Shown piece after piece: positions 12,384 to 25,100 of a DNA stretch of 64,000 bases (positions within the stretch are counted from its first letter, which is position 1; the number at the start of each line of letters is the position of its first letter). Below the pieces are notes generated by a model. It worked only from the letters and a program-made list of their open reading frames with translations. It had not been told where the DNA came from and did not search any database. Source of the DNA: Whitmania pigra (lineage: Eukaryota > Annelida > Clitellata > Hirudinida > Haemopidae); NCBI GenBank assembly GCA_021613335.1, contig JAJTWR010000481.1, forward strand, positions 773,501 through 837,500, written 5' to 3'. The position numbers were made by a program, and so were the translations under genes.

Positions 12384-14340
12384 CTAAAAGAATGAAAGAG
12401 TTTGTCCAATTAACGCATCGACTTAATGAAAGCAATGAAGAGCGTGTCAGTCTCGTATGAGTTAATACGACTAGATGGGATGTTTGTTTGTTTAGCCTAC
12501 ACGTGCAAGGGCGCGCTTTGTGGCGCTTTTAAGTGCAACATTCTGGAGAATGTTACTCTGTTAGTCTGTCAGTCAGTTTCTGAGAAAATTGGACGACGGT
12601 TTGACGAGTCGATTAATCGGCTGACGGAGCTGCACACGGACGGAGCGTACGTGCTTAACAGAGCAGAACGACTGATGGATGTCGCTTACGTGACCGTCCG
12701 CGCTGATGACTGTAATTTAATGGAAAAAAATTTCTCCCTTCTTTACACCTGCTCGAGAAATGTTCTTGAAAAAAATTTTCGAGAAAATGTATTTAATCAG
12801 CGGAAAATTTCTCTAAGGCTCGTTCCATCACGACCTATTTCTACTAAGTCCGGCTTACTCAGTTTCTCTGCACGCCCTATTGTCTGTCTCATTCGAGAAT
12901 TACAATGAAGTCTACCCTGTCTCCTCAAAAAGTGCCCACCCAATCTTGTTCTCACGGTAATAAGCTCTCGACGACAATTATTTTAAATGGCCGAACGGCT
13001 GCTGTTGTAAAATTAAAGCCATCTCTCCGTTGACTTAATCACTGGTAATTGTAGTTAGTAGAAATCGGGTGAAATGTTTTAGTAGGGGATCCTAGTCTAA
13101 AGTTAGGGCCCGTTACCCTCTACCCGCCCCCGCCCCCTCCTCTTCCATTGACATCCCTGAGGGTAGGTACTGACTGCTCGAGTGGAACATTGCAATACTC
13201 CCTTAAAAACCAACTACTGTGTCGAGTTCAGCCATGCATCACTTCCCCAATGGTTCTCCTTTCGAGAGCTTTGATAAGCCAGGACGAGCAAAGTGCCAGA
13301 CGATGTTATTTTAGGGTACTTCGTAGAGATTTATGCTGCCATGTGCGGACGTGAGAATTAAAAATTAGAATTCTAAAAATAAAAAATAAATAAAAAAATC
13401 AGGGTTGGAATGTTTCTTATGAGACGATTTATGGATTTTTTAAATTAAACTAATTCATGATTAATTATGATTTATTATTATTATTTTTATTTTATTTTTA
13501 TTATATATAACTATTTCCAAACTTAATGAGCTTTTAAGCATATAATAAAGTTGAAAATTTCTCGCATGTGTTCACCATTAGCGTCAAAATATTTATCAAC
13601 TAACGACCAGTCAGTCTAATTGTTCAAATTATTAAAGCCATTTTATTTAACATCCAGGGTTATATATATATATATATATATACATATAAATAATATAAAA
13701 TAATATAAAATATATATCAATATCCACTGATGTTTATCCAAAATTATCTTATCCGTAATTTAATCCATCCATAATATAATTTATCCACACATTTAATATA
13801 CTATGAAATTATAATGATTAATTAAAATATTAAAGTGTATTATTATATAAAATTATAATGTATTATTTACAAAATATTAAAATATTATTACAACATTATT
13901 AAAGTGATGATACCGACCATTAAACCATGAACATGTTCATCACTCAGTCATCATTAGCATTCATTAGCTTGTTGTGTAATACATAATGTGTATCCATTAC
14001 ATACATGTCATACATGTTTTCTTTTGTATTTATTACAAATTGTCACAATAAGTGACATGGAGATATTTGTTGCGATGACGATGAAACTTGTGCTGCTGTT
14101 GATGATGATGATGGCGATGACGATGGCGATGACGACGACGACGACGATGAATCATGACGGTGAACCATCATTGACGACGTTTATGGTGAGATTACGTAAG
14201 AATGCATGCTCCTTATAAGCTGACATTTCATAACATCCTGGCAACAACAGGATGACAGAGTGAGCATCTTATTGTTACGGACGGCAGTCGGAAAATGATT
14301 TAAATCGATAACCTGCCGTGGAAAGATTTCCTATCCAAAG
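12384..14340. other. Intergenic, upstream of the PKDCC-like exons
   Basis: No recognisable gene. A 160-codon open frame at 12426-12908 (+) has no domain, signal or homology I can name, and one such frame is expected by chance in this much sequence. Undetected 5' exons or the promoter of the PKDCC-like gene may lie here. Confidence 0.35.
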
Positions 14341-14341
14341 T

Positions 14342-14490
14342 CGGTGCTGATGATATTGATCATGATGACGACGGTGCTGATGATAATGATCACGATGACG
14401 ACGGTGCTGATGATAATGATCATGATGACGACGGTGCTGATGATAATGATCTTGATGACAGCGATGCTGATGATGACGACGACGATGTCA
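14342..14490. repeat. 30-bp minisatellite, about 4.5 copies
   Basis: A unit of GGTGCTGATGATAATGATCA plus ten further bases repeats at 14342, 14372, 14402 and 14432 and then decays into GAT repeats. The bases between 14490 and 15580 hold no recognisable gene. Confidence 0.8.
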
Positions 14491-15579
14491 TGTTATTATG
14501 TCCAAACAGCTCTTAACCTATGAAATAAGATATGCGCATGGAATTATTAGTAATATGAATTTTAAAATGAACACAACAACACTTACAACCAACCCATTTT
14601 ATTTATTTGTTCTTGTTGATGTGATCCAAACTAAAGACATTGTCTTAGTCGAGAGCTAGATTTAATAAGCTCAGGTCAAAGGTTACGCATTGTTATTGTA
14701 GTGATAACGATGTCAGTCATTACCAGAACCAGGCGTTCCTCCCCCTACTGTTTCCAGGGTGGTTAAGGCATGGACTCCTGTGTATATATACATATTATAT
14801 TTGTATTATTACCACCATCATCATTATCATCACCGTGATGCTTGATGATTATATAATGCATGTTTTGGAGTCTATGGTTAACAAGTCTACCCAATTTTTC
14901 TTTTTAATCCCCTAAAATCAGTAGGAGATATTTGTTTTGTTTCTCATTGTATTTTGTGGTTGAACAGGTGGAAATGATGGATGAGGACAAAGGAAATCAA
15001 AGTGGGTAGTCAGTTTACAACCCCCTCTTCCCCTAACCCGTAATGACCTTTATCATTACCAGTATCAATAATTATTAATAATTATACTAGTAATAATATT
15101 GGTGCATGTAACATACAGCGTGTAATATTTTACTAATAATGTAATGTTATAATAGTATAATATCATTAATTATGTTTATATTATTAATAATATTGTTATT
15201 ATTATTTAACATTAAGTTATTATTTTCATATTAATATGATTAATTATTAATATAATAATAATGATTGAATGCCTAGCAATATTAAAGTTCGACCCATCAA
15301 TCCATCAGTTAGAAAATTACCCTGTTAATTGATATGAATTGCTTTGGCTTTTTGCGCGTTCAAATAATTCGAATAAAATTATTTCTTCGCATTATGACGT
15401 TTATAATTATAAAATTAACAAATTATTACAAATAAAAAATTACAAATTATTTGAGAACCGAAAGTTTGTAAAATGTTACGCTTAATACATTCCAACGGAT
15501 GTTTGCACGTAGCTGCGCTAGTTTTTTTTTGTATGCATTGTATGTTGCTTTTGGAAACATTGTATCTTGGTTTCTTCAG

Positions 15580-15735
15580 GCATTGTGCGTTGTATGTGTA
15601 TACATTGTATGCATATGCATTGTATGTGTATAAGTTGTATGTATATTCATTGTATGTGTATACGTTGTATGTGTATGCATTATATGTGTATACGTTATAT
15701 GTGTATGCATTATATGTGTATACGTTGTACATGTA
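15580..15735. repeat. 15-bp minisatellite, TGTATGTGTATACAT type
   Basis: About ten imperfect 15-bp units give open frames in several phases on both strands (Tyr/Asn/Thr-rich, Met/Cys-rich). These frames are products of the repeat. Confidence 0.8.
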
Positions 15736-17089
15736 AACATTGTTTTTTATATACTGTGTCATCGCATACAGCGTTTGTTGTCATTGTATATGTTGTACGA
15801 CGTACTGCGTATACAAATTGAAATGTTTATGCGCACAACATGCAAACAATGAACAGCCTCGTCAAATGTATGTATACAATTTCATTAATTGCATATTTAT
15901 AATTAACTGCCAATTATAAGCAATTATCATCGTCTGAAGTTTTGTCGTGTAAAATGTAAACAACCTACATGTATTTGAACAATTGTATGTTATGTTTGTT
16001 GATTGAGACATACGTGTACATACAAGACAATGGAATTGAAACATGTTAAGCAACAATGTGTTCATTGTATCAGTGAATACTTCTTATTTGCGGCTTTCTC
16101 ATTTGATCTTTTTCAATGCATCGAGAAAATCGAACAAAAAAATTAAATAATTTAATTAATAAAGAAATTTGAAAAAGTTAAAAATTCATATTTTAGTCTA
16201 AAGAATGCCATGCAATCATCAGAATCTGTTGCGACACGAAAGCACAATAAAAATAGCATCATCGAATACGAAGCAAAGCAAAGCAAAGCATCAAATGACA
16301 AGGATGTGATCGTCGTAAGATTGCCTACCTTTTCAATCGGTATCAGCTTTCAAAATATCACAGAAAGCGCACTGGAAATGGCTTTGAAATCGTGGATCAT
16401 TTCCAGTCGCCTGAGAACGTGCAGGACCAGTCCAGATCCAGAGATCAATTCGTACGAGCGACGATCTAAACGGACGTTAAAATTTACAATTTACAAACCA
16501 TTAATCATTAAAATTAAAAACAAGATAAACTCCCTCAAATTACGTTCAAACTACGCACATCGTGGCCACCCCGGATAGCCATCGGGTCCTCTATAAAGTC
16601 TGTTAGTGCCGAGGAGTATGTCTTTGTTTACACTTTTCTTTGAATATGAACGCAATGGCCCTAGGCGCGTATACAACTGTCGCTGCACGTACAGGCCTGG
16701 CTTGTACGTAGAAATCGAATTGCGCCTGCAATCTCCTTTAAGTACAAGTGCACGAATGATTCCGAATTCGAGCTACTTATTCCTTATTCACCTGCGTGCG
16801 TTTCGTGCGTTTAGTAGAGGAACAGTAACGGCGTTTCGTCTTCCTGTATTCTATTCCGAAATTGGGATAAGTGGGTACGTGGTTCTGGTAACGAAAAACG
16901 CAGACGACGAATAAATATTGTGGGTGTGTTTTTTTTTTTTGTTTGAGAAAACAGTGAAATGATACACGCAATATTGTCATCAATAAATTAAGAATTATAA
17001 TAAAAATAACATTTTATCTTTTAAATTTTTATTTATTATTTTAAAGAATTTCAACCATTCCTACAGTGTTTATTTTAGGCCCGAGGCTT

Positions 17090-17228
17090 ATTTGCATAAT
17101 TCTAATCGATAACATATGCAAATGCGGGCAATTCATCACACGTACGAGCGGTCATTAGCTTCACGTGCATAGAACATAACCATTACCTAGATGGCCCTAA
17201 CAATTAGTCAGGCCGAGCCAATTTGCAT
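17090..17228. promoter_or_regulatory. Cluster of three POU octamers, candidate enhancer
   Basis: Perfect octamers occur at 17090-17097 (ATTTGCAT), 17116-17123 (ATGCAAAT) and 17221-17228 (ATTTGCAT). The DNA between them is richer in GC and E-box-like (CACGTG) sequence than its surroundings. Octamers bind POU-domain factors. Enhancer function is an inference. Confidence 0.35.
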
Positions 17229-19056
17229 ACGATTAGCGACAGTGATAGGAACGCTTTCAACTGTGGTGGTTGATTGGATTGTTACCGAGGTGGTTGACGC
17301 GATTGAAGTCGACATGATTGATAATATGTTATCGTGCACAGTTGAATTAAAAGTTTGACGTCTTGTTTAAATCGTTTCGTCGTTCACGGCCATCCATAAC
17401 AAAGTTGACACCGAATCACATACACACGCACACGGTTCAATTTGTCGTCGCTAAAAATATCTCATCGGCGACAGTCGTCGGAAACGCTCAAGCCGTCGAT
17501 ACCACAACAACTGCCAACAACTAGCAGCTATTGTGCTTCCACCGCTATCGGCTTTTTGTCTTCGCTTCAGCCTTCGGCTAGAACCGAATCCTTAGGGACG
17601 CCGGCTGCAGAACCGCTCAATTTCATACCGGTGTAGCCACGTAAAATGAAGCACGCAAAGAATATAAATAATAATGGACGTGTGCAAACGAAAAAAGTTA
17701 ACGATTATTGAATTAATTCGTTTGAAATTAGTCTTTGAAAAATTTAATTTTCATTACGACGTGGTTATTAAGCGAGTGAATTGTAATTATAAAATCGTTT
17801 ACGTGTTATTCATCAGTCGAATTAATTTCGATGATCATGAATATTTAACATTCACATTTTTAATTATTGTTTACCTGGATTCTATTTATTTATTCGGTTA
17901 ACGATTTATTTGTATTAAGACTTATTATAATAAGTTCGAAAGTTCACAAACTCTTAATATCTTATTGTATATATTGTGTATTGTATATTTTAAAATTGTA
18001 AATTTTATAAAATATATATTCGTAAATCTTTTACCTGCTTCTAATATCGTTTGTTATATTATATTATATTATCTCATTACATGCTATTTATTATTTATTA
18101 CCATGTCCAAATCGTCTTTGTTGCCCAACGTAGTTTAATCAAATCCATAAATAAATAAGTATGTTAGTTTTATGTTACTAGTTTAAAAAATTATTAAACA
18201 AAAGATTGTCGTAAAAAATAATTGACGATTTTCTAGGCATTTTTAAATATTAAAAAAATATTAACTTAAAACTGCTAATGACATCTGACGAATGATCAAC
18301 ATTTTTCAAACAAAATTAGTCACCGATGAAAAGTTAATTAGTTTAAAGTTTTCATAATTTTAATCTATAAATAATACTTAAAAATAAATTTTAAATTAAA
18401 CAAAATTTTTATTTATTAATATTTTAATTATCGATGTAAAAGCCTGAACCCAATCTCTAATTCATATTTTTAGGTTATAATTAAGATATAATTAGTTGTA
18501 ATTAAGATTTAATTGTTCATAACAAAACATATATCGACTAATAAATAATAATTGAGCTACCATTAGAGCCTTTTTAATTTAGTCATGAATGTAACTAACA
18601 TTATTGACATTGTGAATATAATGACCTCGTAACTGTTAGACTTTTTAAGTAGCACCTTGACATATATGAATATTAATATTCATTATATATTAATTTATTA
18701 ATATATTAAGATATGAATATTAATTATTACAACTCTTTACTAGTCTACTCGTTTCTATAGTTTTAAGATTTTTTTTGGACTCATTACAAGACTCCCATTA
18801 ATTATTTAAGGGCATAGAGAATCTCATTTAATAATAAATCAAAAGGCACAGCCTGTGAGGAATGCATTAAACAAAAAAAAAGCTTAAAAATGATTTTAAT
18901 ACTTTTTAATTCGAGGCAAAATGGCAACTAGAATGCCAAAACAATAACCTCTCGACTGGAATCAGTTATGGAACCTCGTTATGGAACATTGCAAGTTGTT
19001 AAACAAAAAAAAACAACAACAACAAATGTTGAGAACTTCGACCACACATTTACAAC

Positions 19057-19062
19057 TTTAAT
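19057..19062 (-). terminator. Possible polyadenylation signal ATTAAA
   Basis: On the minus strand ATTAAA lies about 50 bases after the RhoGAP stop codon. It is a common variant signal, and no canonical AATAAA is closer. Confidence 0.35.
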
Positions 19063-19113
19063 GTACAGCTAAATGGGAGTTATTATTTACACAATGTATG
19101 AATTGCAGTTCAT

Positions 19114-22112
19114 TCATAAATTCATCTCGAAAGGCTGGATAGGGTCAAACACCAGGGCACGTCGCGACCTAAAGGTTATCGCCATTGGCGACTTGTTGAA
19201 CTTGGGTGCTTTATCGACCCTATGGCTCATTGCTCTTGAAGTTTCGAGATGATCATCGTTTGTCGTTTGCCTCGAGTCTGTCTCCGTCATTCCCAGACCG
19301 CTATCCAGACTTTTGAGACTGGCTTTAGGGTGATGGACTTCGGAGATCTGAAGCTCTGCTTTCGTGATTTGGAAATTCGTTGGCAAGTTTTTTATTTTGC
19401 TCGACTGACCGCAGTAAGAGCCGCTAATGAGGGCGTCAGAAAGATCAGACACCTCGAATGAATCGTCAAAGATGTTTAATTTTGCAGTGTCGAGGTCGTC
19501 GTCGTCGTCGTAATCTTCGTCATTCAACTCGGCATCTTCAAGGTCATCGTCCCTGGCTCTCGACGTTAGGAAAGTAAAGTCGAGCTTTTCCTGGTTTTCC
19601 AAGAGCAGTCTTTCGGCTTTTCTGAGCTTATCTCCGCACCTGGTCGTGTTCAGGGTGATGGGACACTTTCTAAAGTCGGGGGTTTTGTACCTGTCCCCCA
19701 AGTCGTAAGCCTGGTACTTTTTGAGGACCAATTCCGTTATGCAGCTTGAATTTTGAGAATTTTTTGGACGGTCCTCCTCCCCCTCTTCTTCTTCTTCAAT
19801 GCGACTGGATTCGGGGTCTACGTTTTCCTTGAAGAAACTCGGACCCAATTTGGTCACGTTGAACACACCTTTGAGGGACACCTGATTGTGATTATGTTTA
19901 TGATTATTACACATGATTATGTTATTGGTTTAGAACTGTAGTTTGATAGATATTGTTAGATACAATGTTGAATTTATGATATTTTAATGATTATTAAAAC
20001 GCAATTAATTAATTAATTAATTACCTCGTTTCTGTTTTTTGGTTTCCTAATTTTATCGAGTATTTTCTTCAAAATGTGCCTCTTTCCTTTTGTGATTGTA
20101 GATTCTCTACAATGGAACGAATAGCATTAAGTTGAATTCTTTTATTCAAGTTATTGCTTATTCTTAAATTAAATAATAAATATAACATCGAAATCAACAT
20201 CGTTAATATAAACATTAAAATATGTATTAATAACAAACTAAATAAAATAATTAAATTAATGATAATTAAGTTAAATTTAAAAAATAGACATAATTATAGA
20301 TGGTATTTTCAAGAAACCGTCTTACCCCATGGTCGAGTGCTGGACGCTCCTCTCAGGCATCGTCAGGGACAGAGGGTCTTCAGTTTTCCTCTTCTTTCCA
20401 AAAAGTTTGAAAAATCCCTTTTTCCTGGAAAATAGATGATGATGATGATGATTTTGTTGTAAAAAAATTTAAAACTTTATTTATTCTGAGTCAATTTATT
20501 CATTTTATTATTTTAAATTTTAATTTTTCAATTTATTAATCAATATATTCTTTATTAATTCTGAGTCAATCAAACCTTATGGAAACATTGGTGGTCTCGT
20601 TTGTTTCGCTCATTTTCGGTCTTTTGCTGGCAATGCTCGTCCATCCAGATTCTTCTGTCGGTTCTGAAATGAAAGTATTCAATATTTAAAAAACGTTAAA
20701 TGTTTAATTTTAATAATAATAATTTTAATAATAATTTTAATAATAATAATAATAATAATAATAATATTTTAAATTTAAATGGTTCAAGTTAAACGTTTCG
20801 ATTTAAACTTTAAAATTGTTGGATGATGTATAGGCTGCAATGAAAGATTATAATACTACGATATAACAGGATCATTACCAGGAACACTGAAAGTCACGTG
20901 GGCTTCCCGCGGGCAATCAACGTGCCGCCTCTTACGGTTCTTGATGGGGGATATGCCGCTCCCAAAGCCATGCAAAACGTTCGATTCCTCATCCATGCCT
21001 TCATCATCTTTTTCCTTCTCCATGTTTTTTATGGCCGCACCAGGAAGCTCACCAATGTCCTTCCAGTTCTCGATGAGTATTTGAATGGTGTCCACTTCTG
21101 TAAATTTCGTGACCATCGTATGATTCTGGACTTTTCTCTCAGTCGTCTCTATCGTCTCCGAGTGTAGAAGCGTCGGTGCGAAGATGAGCGCCAAATTGGA
21201 CACGTTCATCAAGTTCTCCGATGACTTTTTGGCAACCTTCGTCAAAAAGGACGTCAGACATCTGAGAGTGTTCAGGTTGTTCATGGGTAGCAGTAGGCAG
21301 GCCCGAGTCAGTGCTTTTTTGAGGACAGAGGAATCTTCCAGCTGTTTGTGGCATTCCATGATGATGGAGTAAACTTTCTGGGTGATCAGTGGACCTGGAA
21401 GTTCCCTGAAGAATTGCTTGATCAAGGATGCGAGGTCGAGAGGATGACAGTCTGTGATTGTTTCGTTGGCATCGATTTGCTCCTGGAATTGAAGTAATTA
21501 TTTATTATTATTTTTTTATTTTTAGGTAGGTTATTTATCCTCCTTAGCCTATATATATATATAAACTGTCGTGATTTGTGTGTTTTTATGTAAGTATAAT
21601 TCTAAGAATTAATTACTACTTATTAATTGTTATTAAGCGATTGACCTGGCAAGTAATTATTAATCATTAATAAGCAATTAACCTAACTTTGTAATTATTA
21701 ATTATTGGTTATTATTATTATTATTATTATCATCATCATCATCAAGCAATTATAGAGATAATAACAAGAAGTTTATCTAAATTCCCATCGCAATATTTTA
21801 TTCCAAACTCAAACTTTGCTGTCAGAAAATCAAAACTGTTGGTTTTCGTTTCGGCGTTTGATTGGCGTTTGTGGCCTCATTTTATTTTTTTGTTTAAATT
21901 TTCAAATTTTTAAATTCAGCAATCTGACCATCTCGTAGAAGATGGTTTAGAGAACTCGTCTCGCATGACAGACTGGCACACTGGAGCTATCACTACCATT
22001 ACCACTACTATTACCATCACCACTATCGTTTTTATTATGATTGTCACAATCACTATCATTACTACCGTCGTCATCATCATCATCGTCGTCGTCATCATCA
22101 TCATCGTCGTCG

Positions 22113-22145
<33 letters not shown>

Positions 22146-25100
22146 ACATTATCGCTGGCACGTAAAGGATTGTAGTGGCCTGCAATTCGATATCCCTTGA
22201 TGGTCTTTTAAAAGGTTGCTTGATGATGATGATGATGATTATTGTTTTACAGATTTGAGATGCCAGATATTTACTTGAACATTTTTTAATACTTAATTTA
22301 AGTTCGTTGTATCGATATTATTTCTGTAGCATTTTATTCCTATATTTGGATTTTTGAAAAATATTTTTTTTATAAAGATTTCTACTCAAGTTACGTAAAA
22401 TTTTTGACATTTTGCTTATTGAAGATGTCATACCTATAAAGTCTACAGTAACGACGTCATCATTTGTCGTCTGATAATTATAATATACTATATTATTATT
22501 ATTCAATAAATTATACTTTAAATAAATTAATCCAACATGGAAATAAACCCGTCCAACGTAAATAAATTCTCCAACAGCAAACAATCAATCAATCATGACA
22601 TTCCACCTGACATGACGCCTGATTAGACGTTGAATTACAAGCTCTTGACAGAAACCCAGCAGAGCTCGTCGACCTAAGCATGACGTGACATGACGTGATA
22701 CACGCCCTTTTGATGTCAAACATACACTACTCCCCTAAATCTTCCCCTCTTCATGTATTACAATAAATCTCCCTTTCCAGGTATTACAATAAATCTCCCC
22801 TTTTCAGGTATTATAATAAATCTAGTATGTCCTAATTCCAGATAAACTGATTGTGGGTTGAAATATGGAAACCTACCTGCAACCTCCTGATTCTGTCTCT
22901 CGATCCGGGCTGCCTGAAAAGACCCTTGACTTTCAAGTGCTTCTCGAGGATTTGGAAAGAATCGTGCAGAAACCTGGAGTTGGGTTTAAGTTTGAGTTTG
23001 AGTTTGGATTTGAATTTAAATTTAGTTGAATTTGTTAAATGTTGTTCGAAATCGAGTTACAGAATATATATTGTAATAATATATATATATTGTAATACTA
23101 TATATAAAATATATATATATACATATATCGAAAATATATATATATATATATCGAAATCGAGTTACAGAATATATATTGTAATACTATATATAAAATATAT
23201 ATATACATATATCGAAAATATATATATATATATATCGAAATCGAGTTACAGAATATATATTGTAATACTATATATAAAATATATATATATACATATAGAA
23301 TTCACGGCATGAAATTATTAGTGATGTGATAATGATATTAGTCATTGGGATTTAGTGATGTGATGATAATAATATTCGTGATTAGGATTTAGTGATTTAT
23401 TATGATAATATTCATAACAAGTAGTTAGTGATGTGATAATAATATTCATAATAAGTAGTTAGCCTAGCTCAAGAAGAGAGTGACGATAAGATTACATTGA
23501 ACATGTGCGGCACACATGAACATCGTTACGCATTCCTCTGAACACCTGCTGAATGTCTTCACGTGTCAGTGAAGCTGACTTCGGAGTGCAGGACTGTGGA
23601 GTGCAATGCATTATGTAGTGCGATGCATTATGTAGTGCGATGCATTGTGGAGTGCGATGCATTGTAGAGTGCGATGCATTGTAGAGTGCGATGCATTGCG
23701 AAGTGCGGTGCATTGTGGAGTGCGGTGCATTGTGGAGTGCGGTGCATTGTGGAGTGCGATGCATTGTGGAGTGCGATGCATTATGTAGTGCGATGCATTG
23801 TGGAGTGCGATGCATTGTAGAGTGCGATGCATTGTAGAGTGCGATGCATTGTAGAGTGCGATGCATTGTAGAGTGCGATGCATTGTAGAGTGCGATGCAT
23901 TGCGAAGTGCGGTGCATTGTGGAGTGCGGTGCATTGTGGAGTGCGGTGCATTGTGGAGTGCGGTGCATTGTGGAGTGCGGTGCATTGTGGAGTGCGATGC
24001 ATTGTGGAGTGCAGGAGTATTATTGATCAATCAGACGGTGAATTAATAAATTATCTTCTCACTTTGGAACGAGCCCAAATTCTGTTGTGAATACCATTGG
24101 TACTTCCGTCAAATCGACACCAAATATTCTGCTCTCCGGATTCTGTCTGTTGTTCTGGAAATAAAAATAGGTTTTAAATTTTTATTTTTATTTATGGAAA
24201 TATACATCTATGCACTTTTAAAGCTCTCTAATTCTGGAGTTTAAATTTTAATTATTATTTAAGTAATTTCATTAGTGTCGACTCGGTTGATCAGCAGACC
24301 GTGAAGGTGCCAACGATAACGTCGCATTTCACCATCGATTCTCGCCGATAGAACTGATTTTCCACACCGTTGCTGTGCGTTGGTAAACAAGAAAATTGAC
24401 CGTGAACCGCGAATTTACGGCCTCTGCTTGTGAGATATCGAATATCCGTTCTGGATTAGGCGACCTAAAAGCTCAACAACTGACATTGAAATGACCTTAA
24501 GACACGCACCATTAAACCTCAGTTGCCTCGTCTTCATTAGACGACCCAATAAAATAAACTAATATTAATAATCCCTCATAATCAAAAACAAATAGACACG
24601 TGAATGAATGAATGATTAAATAAAACAATCTTGAACTAAGATTACAATGCCAGACTTCCACGCGGAGGCATTCAACCCCACATTGGTCACATTGTCCAGC
24701 AAAGGATATGCAGGGCGAGCAGATCTCCAGTGATCAAAGAGCGTCTTCGCCTCGAATTAATTCCTCAAAGAGCAACAAATCAATCAGAAGCAACTGACCC
24801 GCTGTTCAAAGATGGACAAAGATTTATGTCCTCGAAATACTTGGAAAAACTCCCACAACGGACATTAACAGTGAGCCATAAAGAACGTTTGTCGAAAGAT
24901 TTCCAGTGGAAAGATTATTTTTTAAAGCGAAAAATATTTATTAAAAGAAAGATATTTATTTTAAGAAATATTAGTTATTGAAAGAAAGATTAGTTATTGA
25001 AAGAAAGATTAGTTATCTAAAAGAAAGATTATTTATTAAACGGAACCATGGTTTTGGAGGTCCAGTAAATGATGAGAACTCTGTAATTTTTCTTAAATTA

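Larger units (their letters stand above)
15740..19113. other. AT-rich intergenic DNA without a recognised gene
   Basis: Open frames at 16210-16578 and 16606-16914 show no known motif and no splice or polyadenylation context. The stretch 17090-17230 looks more constrained (see the regulatory entry). The rest, to the end of the RhoGAP gene at 19114, is AT-rich. Confidence 0.4.

Noticed and set aside
12426..12908. 160-codon open frame on the plus strand
   Set aside because: No motif, signal or splice context, and about one or two frames this long are expected by chance in this window.
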